NCBI GenBank assembly: GCA_031267475.1
Contig: JAIRZA010000076.1
Coordinates: 1 to 15,315, forward strand
Reading direction: 5' to 3'
DNA length: 15,315 nt
Source: Spirochaetaceae bacterium
GTDB taxonomy: Bacteria > Spirochaetota > Spirochaetia > Treponematales > Breznakiellaceae
The notes under the pieces are model-generated. The model made no database searches and was not told where the DNA came from. It was given only the letters and a program-made list of their open reading frames with translations. Below, one piece after another: positions 1 through 7,978 of the stretch. The position numbers and the translations under genes are program-made. Position 1 is the first letter of the stretch, and every line of letters begins with the position of its first letter.

Positions 1-18
1 GTGATATAAATTCAGCGT

Positions 19-1389
19 ATGGGCTTGGCCAAAAAGCATATTCAAGAATTAAAAAGTCAGGATATAGGCGCTTTCTTGCAAGAAAATACCGTTAATAACG
101 CCTATATCATGGGACTCCTTGAAAATCTGGGAAGGCTTCCGTCTTCTTTTAACGGCGACTGGCTTGTAAAGCTGCTTGACAATGAGAACAGCGGTATACG
201 TTTTCTTGCGGTGAAAAATTTAGGGAAATTAAAAAATGATTGTTTTCTTAGCGTTCTAAATAATGTTGCTATAAATGATTCTGATACAAATGTGCGCAGG
301 GAGGCTGTTTCCGCAATTGGGCGGCTTCGTAAATTAAATTCAAAAGAAATATTGTTTAACAAGCTTAAGGACGAAGATCCAAAAGTTGTTTGCCAAGCAA
401 TTCGGGGGCTTTTAGTTTTTAAGGGCATGGAAGAAGTGGATAAGCAATTAAAGCCGCTGCTTAATCACCAGAATGAAATGGTTCGGCAAGTTATCCGTAA
501 AGAATATTTTTCATCGAAAGAAACAAACAATCCGCAAAAACATACTGAAAGTTATGACTATTTAAAAAATATTGTTGTACATGGCGATACAATAGAAACA
601 ATGAAGTTGTTAAAAGATGAAAGTGTTCATCTTACATTTACATCGCCGCCGTATTACAACGCGCGCGATTATTCTATTTATCCTTCATATAAATATTATC
701 TTGAATTTTTACGCAATGTTTTTCAAGAAGTGTATCGAATAACAAAAGAGGGGAGGTTTCTGTTGCTGAATACTTCTCCAGTAATTGTTCCGCGTGTTAG
801 CCGCTCCCATTCAAGCAAGCGGTATCCTATTCCATTCGATATTCATCATTATCTTATGGAGATGGGTTGGGAATTTATTGATGATATTATCTGGGAAAAA
901 CCTGAAGCAAGTGTAAAAAACAGGATAGGCGGTTTTCAGCAGCACCGTAAGCCGCTGGGATATAAACCAAATACAGTAACTGAATATATTTTTGTTTACC
1001 GTAAATCAACAGAAAAATTGCTTGACTGGAATATACATCAATATGATGATGAAACTGTCAAAGAAAGTAAAATAACCGGCGAATTTGACACCACAAATGT
1101 TTGGAATATCGACCCCTGTTTTGACAAGGTACATTCAGCGGTTTTTCCCATAGAATTATGTAAAAGAGTAATACAATATTATTCTTATAAAAACGATTTA
1201 ATTTTTGATCCCTTCGGCGGTAGCGGCACTGTTGGAAGAACCGCTAAAACACTTGGAAGATATTTTTTTCTGACTGAAAAAGATGAAAAATATTTTTCGT
1301 ATATGAAATCAAAATTTTCGTTTGAATTAGGTGATGATTGCCCCGCAAAATTTATGTCTTTTAATGATTTCAAAGGAACTATTGTATGA
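19..1389 (+). CDS. HEAT-repeat/N4-cytosine-type DNA methyltransferase (modification subunit, CfrBI-like system)
   Basis: The 456-residue product has two parts. Residues about 48-160 form helical repeats of HEAT type (paired helices with LLDNENSGIR, NDSDTNVRRE and DEDPKVVCQA turns). Residues about 180-435 form a DNA methyltransferase. Catalytic motif IV is TSPPY at 208-212, the SPPY form typical of N4-cytosine enzymes. The AdoMet motif I, FDPFGGSGT at 396-404, lies after it, so the order is permuted as in beta-class enzymes. The stop overlaps the start of the downstream CfrBI-type endonuclease by 4 nt, which identifies this as the modification gene. CfrBI is known to recognise CCWWGG and its methylase is an N4-cytosine enzyme; the same specificity here is inference. 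An in-frame stop at 7-9 makes the ATG at 19 the first possible start, with no clear Shine-Dalgarno site. The gene is AT-rich (21 of 60 G+C at 601-660). Confidence 0.9.
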   Translation: MGLAKKHIQELKSQDIGAFLQENTVNNAYIMGLLENLGRLPSSFNGDWLVKLLDNENSGIRFLAVKNLGKLKNDCFLSVLNNVAINDSDTNVRREAVSAIGRLRKLNSKEILFNKLKDEDPKVVCQAIRGLLVFKGMEEVDKQLKPLLNHQNEMVRQVIRKEYFSSKETNNPQKHTESYDYLKNIVVHGDTIETMKLLKDESVHLTFTSPPYYNARDYSIYPSYKYYLEFLRNVFQEVYRITKEGRFLLLNTSPVIVPRVSRSHSSKRYPIPFDIHHYLMEMGWEFIDDIIWEKPEASVKNRIGGFQQHRKPLGYKPNTVTEYIFVYRKSTEKLLDWNIHQYDDETVKESKITGEFDTTNVWNIDPCFDKVHSAVFPIELCKRVIQYYSYKNDLIFDPFGGSGTVGRTAKTLGRYFFLTEKDEKYFSYMKSKFSFELGDDCPAKFMSFNDFKGTIV

Positions 1390-2315
1390 CGCTTACAGAT
1401 AATGTTGTCAAGAATATTATTCGAAAGCTGCTTAAAAGCGAAGACTATCGTGTTGAGATTACTGCGTTAATCAATGCTGAATTTTTACAATTCGCTATAG
1501 ACTTTTTTAAGCAAGTTGTTGAGGCGAAATTACAAAACAAAAATATTGCAACGGATTGGTATAAAAAGGTTTTTCTTGACCATAATTTAACTTCAAATGA
1601 AATTGCCGTAAATTCTGGATTAAATATGAAAACGATATACAATATGTATAACTCATCCACAAAAGAGATTGTCATAGACGCCGCAGAAGAGCATTATGAC
1701 GCTTTGTATAAAAATATAGAAAAGTTGATAGAGTCCACTCCGGATTTAGAGTTGATGCTTACTATAAAATTCAAGGGTGTTTCTGTTGATCTGAATATAA
1801 GTGAAAGTTTAATTGTTATAAATACTCTTGCTGTAAAGCGCTCGGCGCTGCGCGGCGGCGCATGGAGCACTGCCGGAAAACAGGTCGAGAAATTTTTAAT
1901 GACAACACTTTGTAAATTATATTCGATTGATGAAAAAAACTATGAATCAAAGTTTGTTAGGGATCATTCTAAAAGTGTTGATAGAGAAGTTGATTTCTAT
2001 TTGAAGAATGATAGCAAGAAATACCGGTGTGAAGTAAAACTTATGGGGCAGGGAAATCCGGAAAGCGCGGACGCTATTTTTGCGAGACATTCTGATATAT
2101 TCGTCGCGGACAGGCTTTCCGATCAAAACAAAAAACAAGCGGATGAATTGAATGTCAGCTGGGTAGAAATGCGCGCTGAAAATGGTTATCGCCGTTTCAA
2201 AACGATTCTTGAAATACTGGATATTCCACATAGAGATTTCACCGGAAATTTGGACGATAGAATTGATGAGATATTTATGGATTTATTCGCAGCGAGGTCT
2301 AATTCCCCGCCCTAA
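1386..2315 (+). CDS. CfrBI-family type II restriction endonuclease
   Basis: This 309-residue protein resembles the CfrBI restriction endonuclease family, recognised from remembered family sequence: the segments EITALINAEFLQFAIDFF, NSGLNMKTIYNMYNS and LRGGAWSTAGK are characteristic. Residues about 70-95 look like a helix-turn-helix. The likely PD-(D/E)XK nuclease core is REVDF (200-204) followed by a beta strand and EVK (216-218), giving acidic and lysine residues in the expected order. Its ATG overlaps the methyltransferase stop (ATGA), so the pair is translationally coupled and protection is made first. The last residues (SPP) and the stop codon lie inside a GC-rich hairpin at 2305-2326, so the C-terminus may be altered relative to relatives. 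Cleavage at CCWWGG is an inference from the family, not visible in the sequence. AT-rich like its partner. Confidence 0.88.
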   Translation: MTLTDNVVKNIIRKLLKSEDYRVEITALINAEFLQFAIDFFKQVVEAKLQNKNIATDWYKKVFLDHNLTSNEIAVNSGLNMKTIYNMYNSSTKEIVIDAAEEHYDALYKNIEKLIESTPDLELMLTIKFKGVSVDLNISESLIVINTLAVKRSALRGGAWSTAGKQVEKFLMTTLCKLYSIDEKNYESKFVRDHSKSVDREVDFYLKNDSKKYRCEVKLMGQGNPESADAIFARHSDIFVADRLSDQNKKQADELNVSWVEMRAENGYRRFKTILEILDIPHRDFTGNLDDRIDEIFMDLFAARSNSPP

Positions 2316-2326
2316 AAAGGGCGGGG
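2305..2326. repeat. GC-rich hairpin across the endonuclease stop codon
   Basis: CCCCGCCC (2305-2312) and GGGCGGGG (2319-2326) form a perfect 8-bp stem around a 6-nt TAAAAA loop that contains the endonuclease stop codon. There is no T-run on either side, so it is not a canonical intrinsic terminator. Hairpins of this kind also occur at IS200/IS605-type ends, but no transposase or matching second end is visible. It may limit read-through toward the convergent selD. Confidence 0.6.
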
Positions 2327-2379
2327 AGGTTCATTTAACGAGCGCGCCTGTCTTGAAAACCTTAGCTAAAACAACAACC

Positions 2380-2401
2380 TGTATAATGCCCGCGTTATAC
2401 A
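2380..2401 (-). terminator. weak hairpin downstream of selD
   Basis: TGTATAA (2380-2386) pairs with TTATACA (2395-2401) around an 8-nt loop, 12 nt beyond the selD stop. An outer GTCTTG/CAAGAC pair (2350-2355 and 2400-2405) overlaps it. On the minus strand the hairpin is followed by GGTTGTTGTTTT, which is T-rich but not a clean T-tract. It is a possible end of the minus-strand transcript. Confidence 0.3.
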
Positions 2402-2413
2402 AGACGAGTTAAG

Positions 2414-3451
2414 CTATCTAAATAATATCACATCCTCTTTTCTTGGCATAATTTCCCCTATGACGGCGGCGTATTCATCTCCGGCGCTTCTTATGCGGGC
2501 GGCAAGCTCCTCCGCTTCGTCAGGGGAGGCGGCTATCAAAAGCCCGCCCGATGTTTGCGGGTCGAACATCAACTCCTGGGCGGCAAAAGGCAGCAGACTA
2601 ACATCAACAGACTTTTCCACCCGGTTGCGGTTGCGCTGTCCGGCGGCGGTCAACAGGTACTCATCCGCATAGCCCGCCGCTTCGGGAATAAACGGCAGCG
2701 CGTCTGGATAGAGCATAATCGACGCGGAATCTCCGGCCATCTCTAAAGCATGAACTAGCAGCCCGAAACCGGTAACATCCGTGCAGGCGCTGACATCGAA
2801 ACCCGCCATGCTTTCGGCGGCGTAACGGTTCAGCCTTTCCATCGAGGCGACCGCCCGCCCGACCGCCGCCTCGTCCGCCATCTCCACCCGCAGCGCGGCC
2901 ATAACAATACCCACGCCAAGAGGTTTAGTAAGTATTAACTTATGCCCAGCCTTCGGCGTATTGTTGCGCAGCACCATAGATGTTTTGACAATACCAGTAA
3001 CAGACAGCCCGTATTTAGGCTCTTTGTCGTATATCGAGTGGCCGCCGCCCAGCACGGCTCCGGCTTCAGTGATTTTTTCCGCGCCGCCGGACAGTATATC
3101 CGCCAATACTCTTTTGTCCATCGATTCCGGAAAACACACCAGATTCAGCGCCAGCAGAGGACGGCCGCCCATTGCCCACACATCGCTTAAAGCGTTTGCC
3201 GCGGCGATTCGTCCGAATGTCTTCGCGTCATTGATCATGGGCGGGAAAAAATCAACCGTGCATATAAGCGAACGCTCATCATCTATCTGATAAACCGCCG
3301 CGTCATCGGAGGTGTCGTATCCCACGAGCAGGCGCGGGTCGCCGCCGGTTTGAAGCCCCGCCAGCAAGCGTGAAAGCCCCTCGCTCTCAATCTTAGCGCC
3401 GCATCCGCCGCTCACGCAGTTTGACAACAGCGAATCATTATTTTTTACCAT
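2414..3451 (-). CDS. selD: selenide, water dikinase (selenophosphate synthase)
   Basis: SelD makes selenophosphate, AMP and phosphate from selenide, ATP and water in the cytosol. Selenophosphate is the selenium donor for selenocysteine, for 2-selenouridine in tRNA and for selenium-containing molybdenum hydroxylases. The 345-residue length is normal. The motif SGGCGAKI puts the catalytic cysteine at 17 and the lysine at 20, the same numbers as in E. coli SelD. The cysteine is encoded by TGC, so this is the Cys form rather than a selenoprotein. Further AIR-synthase-fold motifs are GYDTSDDAAV (44-53), TVDFFPP (65-71), ALSDVWAMGG (87-96), GGGHS (135-139), TDVTGFG and the C-terminal DPQTSGGLL. GGAAG lies upstream of the ATG. 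It follows the cystine-transporter gene by 38 nt, apparently as the last gene of that transcript. No selA, selB or selU is present in the window. Confidence 0.97.
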   Translation of the reverse strand: MVKNNDSLLSNCVSGGCGAKIESEGLSRLLAGLQTGGDPRLLVGYDTSDDAAVYQIDDERSLICTVDFFPPMINDAKTFGRIAAANALSDVWAMGGRPLLALNLVCFPESMDKRVLADILSGGAEKITEAGAVLGGGHSIYDKEPKYGLSVTGIVKTSMVLRNNTPKAGHKLILTKPLGVGIVMAALRVEMADEAAVGRAVASMERLNRYAAESMAGFDVSACTDVTGFGLLVHALEMAGDSASIMLYPDALPFIPEAAGYADEYLLTAAGQRNRNRVEKSVDVSLLPFAAQELMFDPQTSGGLLIAASPDEAEELAARIRSAGDEYAAVIGEIMPRKEDVILFR

Positions 3452-3489
3452 AAAAACTTCCTCAATGTTCCTCCGGGAAAACAGAATTC

Positions 3490-4881
3490 TTAACTGGCTG
3501 CGCCGCTGTATTTTGTGTGTAATTCCTGTTTTTCCAATTCTTCAAGATCGATTCTGTCGTGAAGTATGTCCTCGTTAATCTCGTGTTCCAGTCTTCCAGA
3601 CATAAAACCCGACAGAATACTGTCGCTCACGTTTATCAGCGTTCGTCCCATATCGATGATAAAATCAATCGAGATAAGTATGGTAACCAATTCTATCGGA
3701 AGCCCCATCAGGGACAGCACAAGGAGCGAAACATTGATGGCGCCGCCGCCCACTCCGGCAGTTCCAATAGAAGCGATTACCACATACAAAACAAGCGGCA
3801 CAAGGAAAGCCGGGGACCAGACATTCCAGCCTTGTACGAGTCCCACAAGAATCGCTAACATCGGCGGAGTCAATCCGGCGCAGCCGTTTTGTCCGATGCA
3901 CGTACCTAGCGCCGCCGCCAGATCAGCGTTAGCCTCGCCCACACCAAGACTGCGCTGAGCCTGTATCGTAAGCGGTACTGTCGCCGCGCTGCTTCTGGAG
4001 CTAAAGGCAAAGAGCAGCGCGGGCGCAGTCTTTTTCAGATACACCAAAGGCGAAATCCCCCCAACAGCGGCAATGACAAGGTGCATAACGAAAATCGCCA
4101 GCATTACAATAAAGGATGCCGCAATGACCAGACCAAGCTGGATGATGAACTGCCCGCTCCCCGAAGCGACACGGACGGTGATTATCGCCAGAACGCCGTA
4201 AGGGGTGAATTTAATCACAAAGTTGACCATCTTCAGCACCAGCGCATAGGCTGTTCCTAGAAACGCCTCGAATCGCGCTCCAATCACCGCGTCTTCTTTT
4301 TTGACCGCCAGATATGCGAAGCCCAGCATCACGGCGGCGAATACAACCGGCAGCACGGAATTGGAAGAGAAGGCGGCGAAAATATTATTCGGTATTAGAT
4401 TGGTGATGGTTGTCGCCACGTCCGCGGGTTGGGAGGTAGACGCCGTGTATTCAATAAGATAATCCGCGCTTAAATTAAAAATCCGGACTACAATTATGGT
4501 AAAGACCGCTGAAATAGCGGTGGTTGCGAGCAGGAAGGCGATAATCCGCCCCGCTTTTTTGAAGCCCTCGCCGAAACTTGTCAATTTTGTAATCGCATTG
4601 ATGATGGACACCAGCACCAAGGGCACGATGATCAATTGCAAAGATTTGGTAAAAAGGGAACCGGTAATATTTATCCACTTTTTGATTGAAGCCCCCGCGC
4701 CGGTTGTGGTTTCCGCGCCAAAAATAAGCTGCAAAACAACACCAAAGGCGGCGCCTATCACCAGAGCTAAACCCACGCGGGCCGTAAACCCCAGTTTTTC
4801 GCGCAGCGCCGCTAACAAACCCCAAAGACCGGCAAACACCGTCAAGCCAAGGACTACCCAACAATTTGTTAATGTAAACAT
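3490..4881 (-). CDS. tcyP: L-cystine symporter, TcyP/YdjN type (dicarboxylate/amino acid:cation symporter family)
   Basis: This 463-residue inner-membrane protein, the same length as E. coli YdjN (TcyP), has about eight hydrophobic segments and two re-entrant hairpins. Diagnostic stretches are the serine-rich hairpin AFSSRSSAATVPL (292-304), the TM7 segment GQNGCAGLTPPMLA (330-343), which matches the YdjN GQNGCAG form instead of the NMDGT of glutamate carriers, the glycine-rich second hairpin TAGVGGGA (374-381), and DMGRTLINVSDS in TM8 (410-421). Family members take up cystine with a cation, and YdjN also handles related disulfides. The acidic tail after residue 430 is cytoplasmic. It lies between a C_GCAxxG_C_C gene (89 nt upstream) and selD (38 nt downstream), so selenocystine as an additional substrate is plausible but is inference. 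The start is the first ATG of the open frame; no strong Shine-Dalgarno site is evident. Confidence 0.88.
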   Translation of the reverse strand: MFTLTNCWVVLGLTVFAGLWGLLAALREKLGFTARVGLALVIGAAFGVVLQLIFGAETTTGAGASIKKWINITGSLFTKSLQLIIVPLVLVSIINAITKLTSFGEGFKKAGRIIAFLLATTAISAVFTIIVVRIFNLSADYLIEYTASTSQPADVATTITNLIPNNIFAAFSSNSVLPVVFAAVMLGFAYLAVKKEDAVIGARFEAFLGTAYALVLKMVNFVIKFTPYGVLAIITVRVASGSGQFIIQLGLVIAASFIVMLAIFVMHLVIAAVGGISPLVYLKKTAPALLFAFSSRSSAATVPLTIQAQRSLGVGEANADLAAALGTCIGQNGCAGLTPPMLAILVGLVQGWNVWSPAFLVPLVLYVVIASIGTAGVGGGAINVSLLVLSLMGLPIELVTILISIDFIIDMGRTLINVSDSILSGFMSGRLEHEINEDILHDRIDLEELEKQELHTKYSGAAS

Positions 4882-4970
4882 AAATTATTTAACCTCTCTT
4901 ACCGGGTCGCTTCCCCGGAAAATGTGAACACGGTATGGCGCAAATACTGCCGGCGGCAGCCGCCGCGCCT

Positions 4971-5444
4971 CTACTCCTGTACCTCGATATTGAATTCCCG
5001 CGCAATGATTTTCGCGGTTTTTTCTGTTATCTCGCCGGTAAACGCAATGCACTGTTCTTGCAGCTTGCCGGCTTTCATGTACTCGCCCTTTGTGTGAATG
5101 TGGCAGCAGAGCACACCGTCATGCGCCTTCCTGAAACTGTCCTGAAGTTCGCCCGCGAGTTTAATGGCGTTCACACTTTTGGGGTCTTCCGCCGTTGACG
5201 GCGCGGTCCTTCCAAATAAATAACCCAGCGCGATAACGCCGCCGGACACCGCCCCGCACAGACACCGGGCGCGTCCCACGCCGACAGGAAATCCCCCCGC
5301 CGCCGCGATTAGCGCCTCCGGCATCTCAGGGGCTATGTTGTCCCGTATCGAGGACACCACCGCCTCGGAACAGTAAAACCCGCCCTCGCGGTACACCTTT
5401 TCCGCGTCTTCCCGCGTCTTTTTCAAGTTAATTATCTTTTCCAT
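4971..5444 (-). CDS. C_GCAxxG_C_C family protein, copy 1
   Basis: This 157-residue soluble, mainly helical protein belongs to the C_GCAxxG_C_C family, Cys-rich proteins of unproven function that are often thought to be redox- or metal-related. The family cysteines are present: FYCSEA (C25), CLCGAVSGG (C61, C63), a vicinal pair in VLCCHIHT (C113, C114) with two histidines next to it, and a late Cys in EQCIAFTGE (C132). Some family members in other organisms carry selenocysteine, but here every site is an ordinary Cys codon and no internal TGA is seen. GGAG lies before the ATG at 5444. It is closely similar to copy 2 at 9366-9824, differing mainly by a 5-residue insertion near residue 122. It sits between substrate-binding protein E and the cystine transporter. 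Its molecular role is unknown. Confidence 0.9.
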   Translation of the reverse strand: MEKIINLKKTREDAEKVYREGGFYCSEAVVSSIRDNIAPEMPEALIAAAGGFPVGVGRARCLCGAVSGGVIALGYLFGRTAPSTAEDPKSVNAIKLAGELQDSFRKAHDGVLCCHIHTKGEYMKAGKLQEQCIAFTGEITEKTAKIIAREFNIEVQE

Positions 5445-5468
5445 AAATTTTCTCCAAAAAATATAGCA

Positions 5469-5506
5469 GGCTTGTTCGACAACCCTGCCGGGTTGTCGAA
5501 CAAGCC
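5469..5506. repeat. perfect 17-bp hairpin between binding protein E and C_GCAxxG_C_C copy 1
   Basis: GGCTTGTTCGACAACCC (5469-5485) pairs perfectly with 5490-5506 around a 4-nt TGCC loop. On the minus strand it follows the 3' end of substrate-binding protein E and is followed by TGCTATATTTTTT, which runs into the ribosome site of copy 1. It could act as an attenuator, a partial terminator or an mRNA-stability element. Confidence 0.7.
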
Positions 5507-5576
5507 CAATAACCAGCCCCTAGTCCTGAAGCGGAACAACCCCTGCTTCGGCGATGCTCCGCTCCTTGCGAAAAAC

Positions 5577-6584
5577 CTACAACCTGTCCGGTACGCCGGG
5601 AAGCGCCAGAAAGGTGCTGTTTAACAGAGCATTCACATCCACGTTGGCCGGGATTAAGCCTATTTTTTGAAAATCATTCAGGTTGCGCGAAAGAGACGCT
5701 TTTGCCTCGCTCACCGAGGCGTCCCAGCTATAGCTCGCAAGAGCTTCCGCGTTCACCTTCGGGTCGCCTGACGCCAGATACTTCTTTTCCACCATAAGCC
5801 GGGCGGTTTCTTCCGGATTCTCCTGCACATATCTGGAGGCTTTTTGTATAGCCCGCGCCATTTTTGCAAGAGATTCGGGGTGGGCGTTTGCCGCCTTGCT
5901 GCTCGCGACAAGAACACAGCAGAATTCGTCCTTCATTTGCGGGTCGCTTGTCATGTTGATGACAACCCTGCCCTTGCCGGAATTCTCTACAACCAGCGCC
6001 GCCGGATCGGTTACTGCGATAGCGTCCACCTGCCCGCGCTCAAGGGCCAGAGGAAGCTCGGAACTGGGGAAAATGACCCATTCAACTTCGATGTTGGGCG
6101 CCATCGTGCCGATACCCAACTCCGCAAGATAACGTTGAACGATGATTGTGGGGGCGGATCCCATACCGCCTATGCCTATACGCCTGCCCTTTAGATCCGC
6201 CGGCGTCCGAATGTCCGAATTGGGGTCTACGAGCACTTTTATACAACCGGTGTGAACCGTAAGCGGAATCTTTACATCCAACCCGTTTGCCAAGGGCTGA
6301 ATCATGGATGCGATCAAGTTCAAAGCGACATCGATAGTCCCCGCCGTTATAAGCTGCGGAATTTGACTAGTGTCAATTTTTACAGCCTCGTATTTTAGCC
6401 CCTCCGCCTTGTAAAAGCCTTTTTCCTCCGCGATAAAAAAGGGCGCCGAACACAGATTCGTTGAAATACCGTAGGCGATCTTGAGCACGTAGTCGTCCTC
6501 GCTATTCGCCGCTTTTTCCCGCCCGCCCGCCGAAACGGTGAGCAAAGCTGTGACAACCACTAAAACACCAAAAACTCTTTTCAT
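5577..6584 (-). CDS. NitT/TauT-type ABC substrate-binding protein E (Cys-signature family)
   Basis: This 335-residue exported periplasmic-binding protein has the NMT1/SsuA-like fold: a basic start MKR, hydrophobic residues 4-18, VSA-GG at 17-21, then LKIAYG, FIAEEKGFYKAEGL (50-63), a PADLKGRRIG hinge (128-137) and an ALERGQVDAIAVTDPAA domain-2 motif. The signal peptide ends in VSAGG with no lipobox Cys, suggesting signal peptidase I cleavage. It shares a cysteine set with binding proteins A, C and D: C45, HTGC (C114) and FCC (C222, C223). It is the most divergent of the four, lacking the GVPDSLF tail (it ends GVPDRL). The frame extends four codons upstream to TTG, but a GGAGG at 6590-6594 fixes the ATG at 6584. 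The ligand is unknown; the neighbouring YeeE/YeeD and C_GCAxxG_C_C genes suggest a sulfur or selenium compound. Confidence 0.88.
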   Translation of the reverse strand: MKRVFGVLVVVTALLTVSAGGREKAANSEDDYVLKIAYGISTNLCSAPFFIAEEKGFYKAEGLKYEAVKIDTSQIPQLITAGTIDVALNLIASMIQPLANGLDVKIPLTVHTGCIKVLVDPNSDIRTPADLKGRRIGIGGMGSAPTIIVQRYLAELGIGTMAPNIEVEWVIFPSSELPLALERGQVDAIAVTDPAALVVENSGKGRVVINMTSDPQMKDEFCCVLVASSKAANAHPESLAKMARAIQKASRYVQENPEETARLMVEKKYLASGDPKVNAEALASYSWDASVSEAKASLSRNLNDFQKIGLIPANVDVNALLNSTFLALPGVPDRL

Positions 6585-6589
6585 AAAAT

Positions 6590-6594
6590 CCTCC
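6590..6594 (-). promoter_or_regulatory. ribosome binding site deciding the start of binding protein E
   Basis: GGAGG on the minus strand, 5 nt before the ATG at 6584. It rules out the in-frame TTG at 6596, which would put the Shine-Dalgarno sequence inside the gene. Confidence 0.85.
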
Positions 6595-6614
6595 AAATTT
6601 ATTTGCAGACTCTT

Positions 6615-6635
6615 GCAAAACCTGCTTAGTTTTGC
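6615..6635. repeat. short hairpin in the YeeE-binding protein E spacer
   Basis: GCAAAAC (6615-6621) and GTTTTGC (6629-6635) pair around a 7-nt loop. A second imperfect fold follows at about 6646-6674 (GTTTT..GACC aac GGTC..AAAAC). Its left part (GCAGTTTTTCG) recurs at 11025-11035. Confidence 0.5.
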
Positions 6636-6704
6636 CCAGACTCTGGCAGTTTTTCGACCAACGGTCTACAAAACCAATGTTTTTAAGGCTTGCTCTTTGT
6701 TATT

Positions 6705-6743
6705 TGAGCCTGTTCCAAAATCGGTTATTTTGGAACAGGCTCA
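6705..6743. repeat. compact TGAGCCTGTTCCAAAAT inverted repeat at the YeeE stop codon
   Basis: A 17-bp arm (6705-6721) pairs perfectly with 6727-6743 around CGGTT. The transporter's TGA stop (6743-6741 on the minus strand) is the first codon of the arm. The first 24 bases from 6709 recur exactly at 10989-11012, so this is a dispersed repeat rather than a simple terminator. No T-tract follows on either strand. Confidence 0.75.
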
Positions 6744-7967
6744 TTTAAGAAACAAGCTGAATTTGCGCCGCTCCCAGCGATCCGCCGCTATCCAGAGCAG
6801 AAGCAGAACCAAAAGCTGTATCAAAATCGCCGGGCCGAAACCGCCGAGCAATTTGGGCAGGTATATCCCTTTCCCCGAATAGAGGAATACTGATTTCTGC
6901 ACTATATTGCTCATCAGCGGAGCGCCAAGCAAGTATCCGGTAATAAAGAACAACAGGGCTATCAAACTTTGTATACATCCTTCCCCGATTCGTATAAAAA
7001 TGCCGCAAGCGCAACAACCGGCCAGCACCGCGCCGATGCCGAAAATAAACGACCCGATGACCAGATGAAGTCCGATAGCGCCGCCCGGCGCGATCTCAGG
7101 CAATTTGGAAAGGTCTACCCCGTAGCGCGACATATGTATCCCCGCAAAGCCGATGGTAGACACCGCCAGCGCAATCAGCAGGGCTTTCGTCATCTTGACG
7201 CTGCCGGTTAAAACGGGGTCCCGGTAGGCGGCGGTAAAGCAGAAGCGCGAGCGTTGAAGGGCGTAACCTATTCCTATACCAATAAAGAGCATAAAACCGG
7301 CGGAGGGCGCCGCTTCTTTTGTGGCGAGCGCAAACACAAGCCACGCGATAATGAGCGCCGCGCCAATGATGATTTGAATGATACGGTTACGTTTGCGCTG
7401 TTCGGGACTCGGTTTTTTCCGGCGTTCTTTCCGTTCGTATGAGACCGGCGGCAGAAACCACTTTGTCAGTATTTTCCCGCCCGCCGCGGCGCCCAAAAAC
7501 ATAAAGACCAGAAATATCCACCCGCTTAAAGACAGGGCTGGAATCGAGGAAAACATAGCGCCTATATTGCAGCCCGGATTAATCCTCGCCCCGATTCCCA
7601 TGAGTATCCCGCCGATAGCCGCCGCCCAAACCTGCCGCGGGCTTCTGATCCCTCGAATTTTCCATTGGGCGGCCAGCAAACAGGAAATCATAGCTCCAAA
7701 GATGAGCGCCACGTTGGTAATGGCGGCCTGATTATTAAGGAAGCGATATTTCGCCAGACTTCCGCCGAACATTTTCCACGAATCGGCGTCAATACCGATA
7801 AATGTAAGAAACTTGCCTCCCCATATCGCGAGAGGTCCCGCGACACCCCAGTTTCCCGCAAAAGAGGCAAGCATTACCGCCAAAACCGACATGACCACCG
7901 CGCCGGAGGTATAACTCCATTCCTTTTTAACGAGGGTCTCGTAATATGTGCTTTTTTTATCGTCCAT
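6741..7967 (-). CDS. YeeE/YedE-family sulfur (thiosulfate- or selenium-type) transporter
   Basis: This 408-residue polytopic membrane protein has the YeeE/YedE signature: GARINPGCNIGAMF (126-139, C133), QRSRFCFTAAYRD (238-250, C243), and AGCCACGIFIRIGEGC (316-331, C318/C319/C321/C331). Family members such as E. coli YeeE and Spirochaeta thermophila TsuA import thiosulfate through a pore lined with essential cysteines; the YedE branch is associated with selenium metabolism. A hydrophilic basic loop (about 176-196) divides the two halves. The partner gene 11 nt upstream encodes a single-domain TusA/YeeD-type protein instead of the longer YedF, which favours a thiosulfate-type pair. Nearby selD leaves a selenium role open. 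GAGAG lies before the ATG. The C-terminal stop is embedded in a repeat hairpin. Confidence 0.9.
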   Translation of the reverse strand: MDDKKSTYYETLVKKEWSYTSGAVVMSVLAVMLASFAGNWGVAGPLAIWGGKFLTFIGIDADSWKMFGGSLAKYRFLNNQAAITNVALIFGAMISCLLAAQWKIRGIRSPRQVWAAAIGGILMGIGARINPGCNIGAMFSSIPALSLSGWIFLVFMFLGAAAGGKILTKWFLPPVSYERKERRKKPSPEQRKRNRIIQIIIGAALIIAWLVFALATKEAAPSAGFMLFIGIGIGYALQRSRFCFTAAYRDPVLTGSVKMTKALLIALAVSTIGFAGIHMSRYGVDLSKLPEIAPGGAIGLHLVIGSFIFGIGAVLAGCCACGIFIRIGEGCIQSLIALLFFITGYLLGAPLMSNIVQKSVFLYSGKGIYLPKLLGGFGPAILIQLLVLLLLWIAADRWERRKFSLFLK

Positions 7968-7978
7968 AATTTTCTCTC

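Noticed and set aside
2305..2405. Remnant of an IS200/IS605-type element between the endonuclease and selD
   Set aside because: Only small palindromes are present; there is no transposase, no partner end and no target motif that I can support.
2182..2412. Plus-strand open frame overlapping the endonuclease 3' end and the selD spacer
   Set aside because: It lies largely inside the recognised endonuclease in another frame and shows no motif or ribosome site; composition artefact.
4496..4927. Long plus-strand open frames opposite the cystine transporter and other minus-strand genes
   Set aside because: They are antisense to genes with clear family motifs and have the skewed composition expected of GC-rich shadows.
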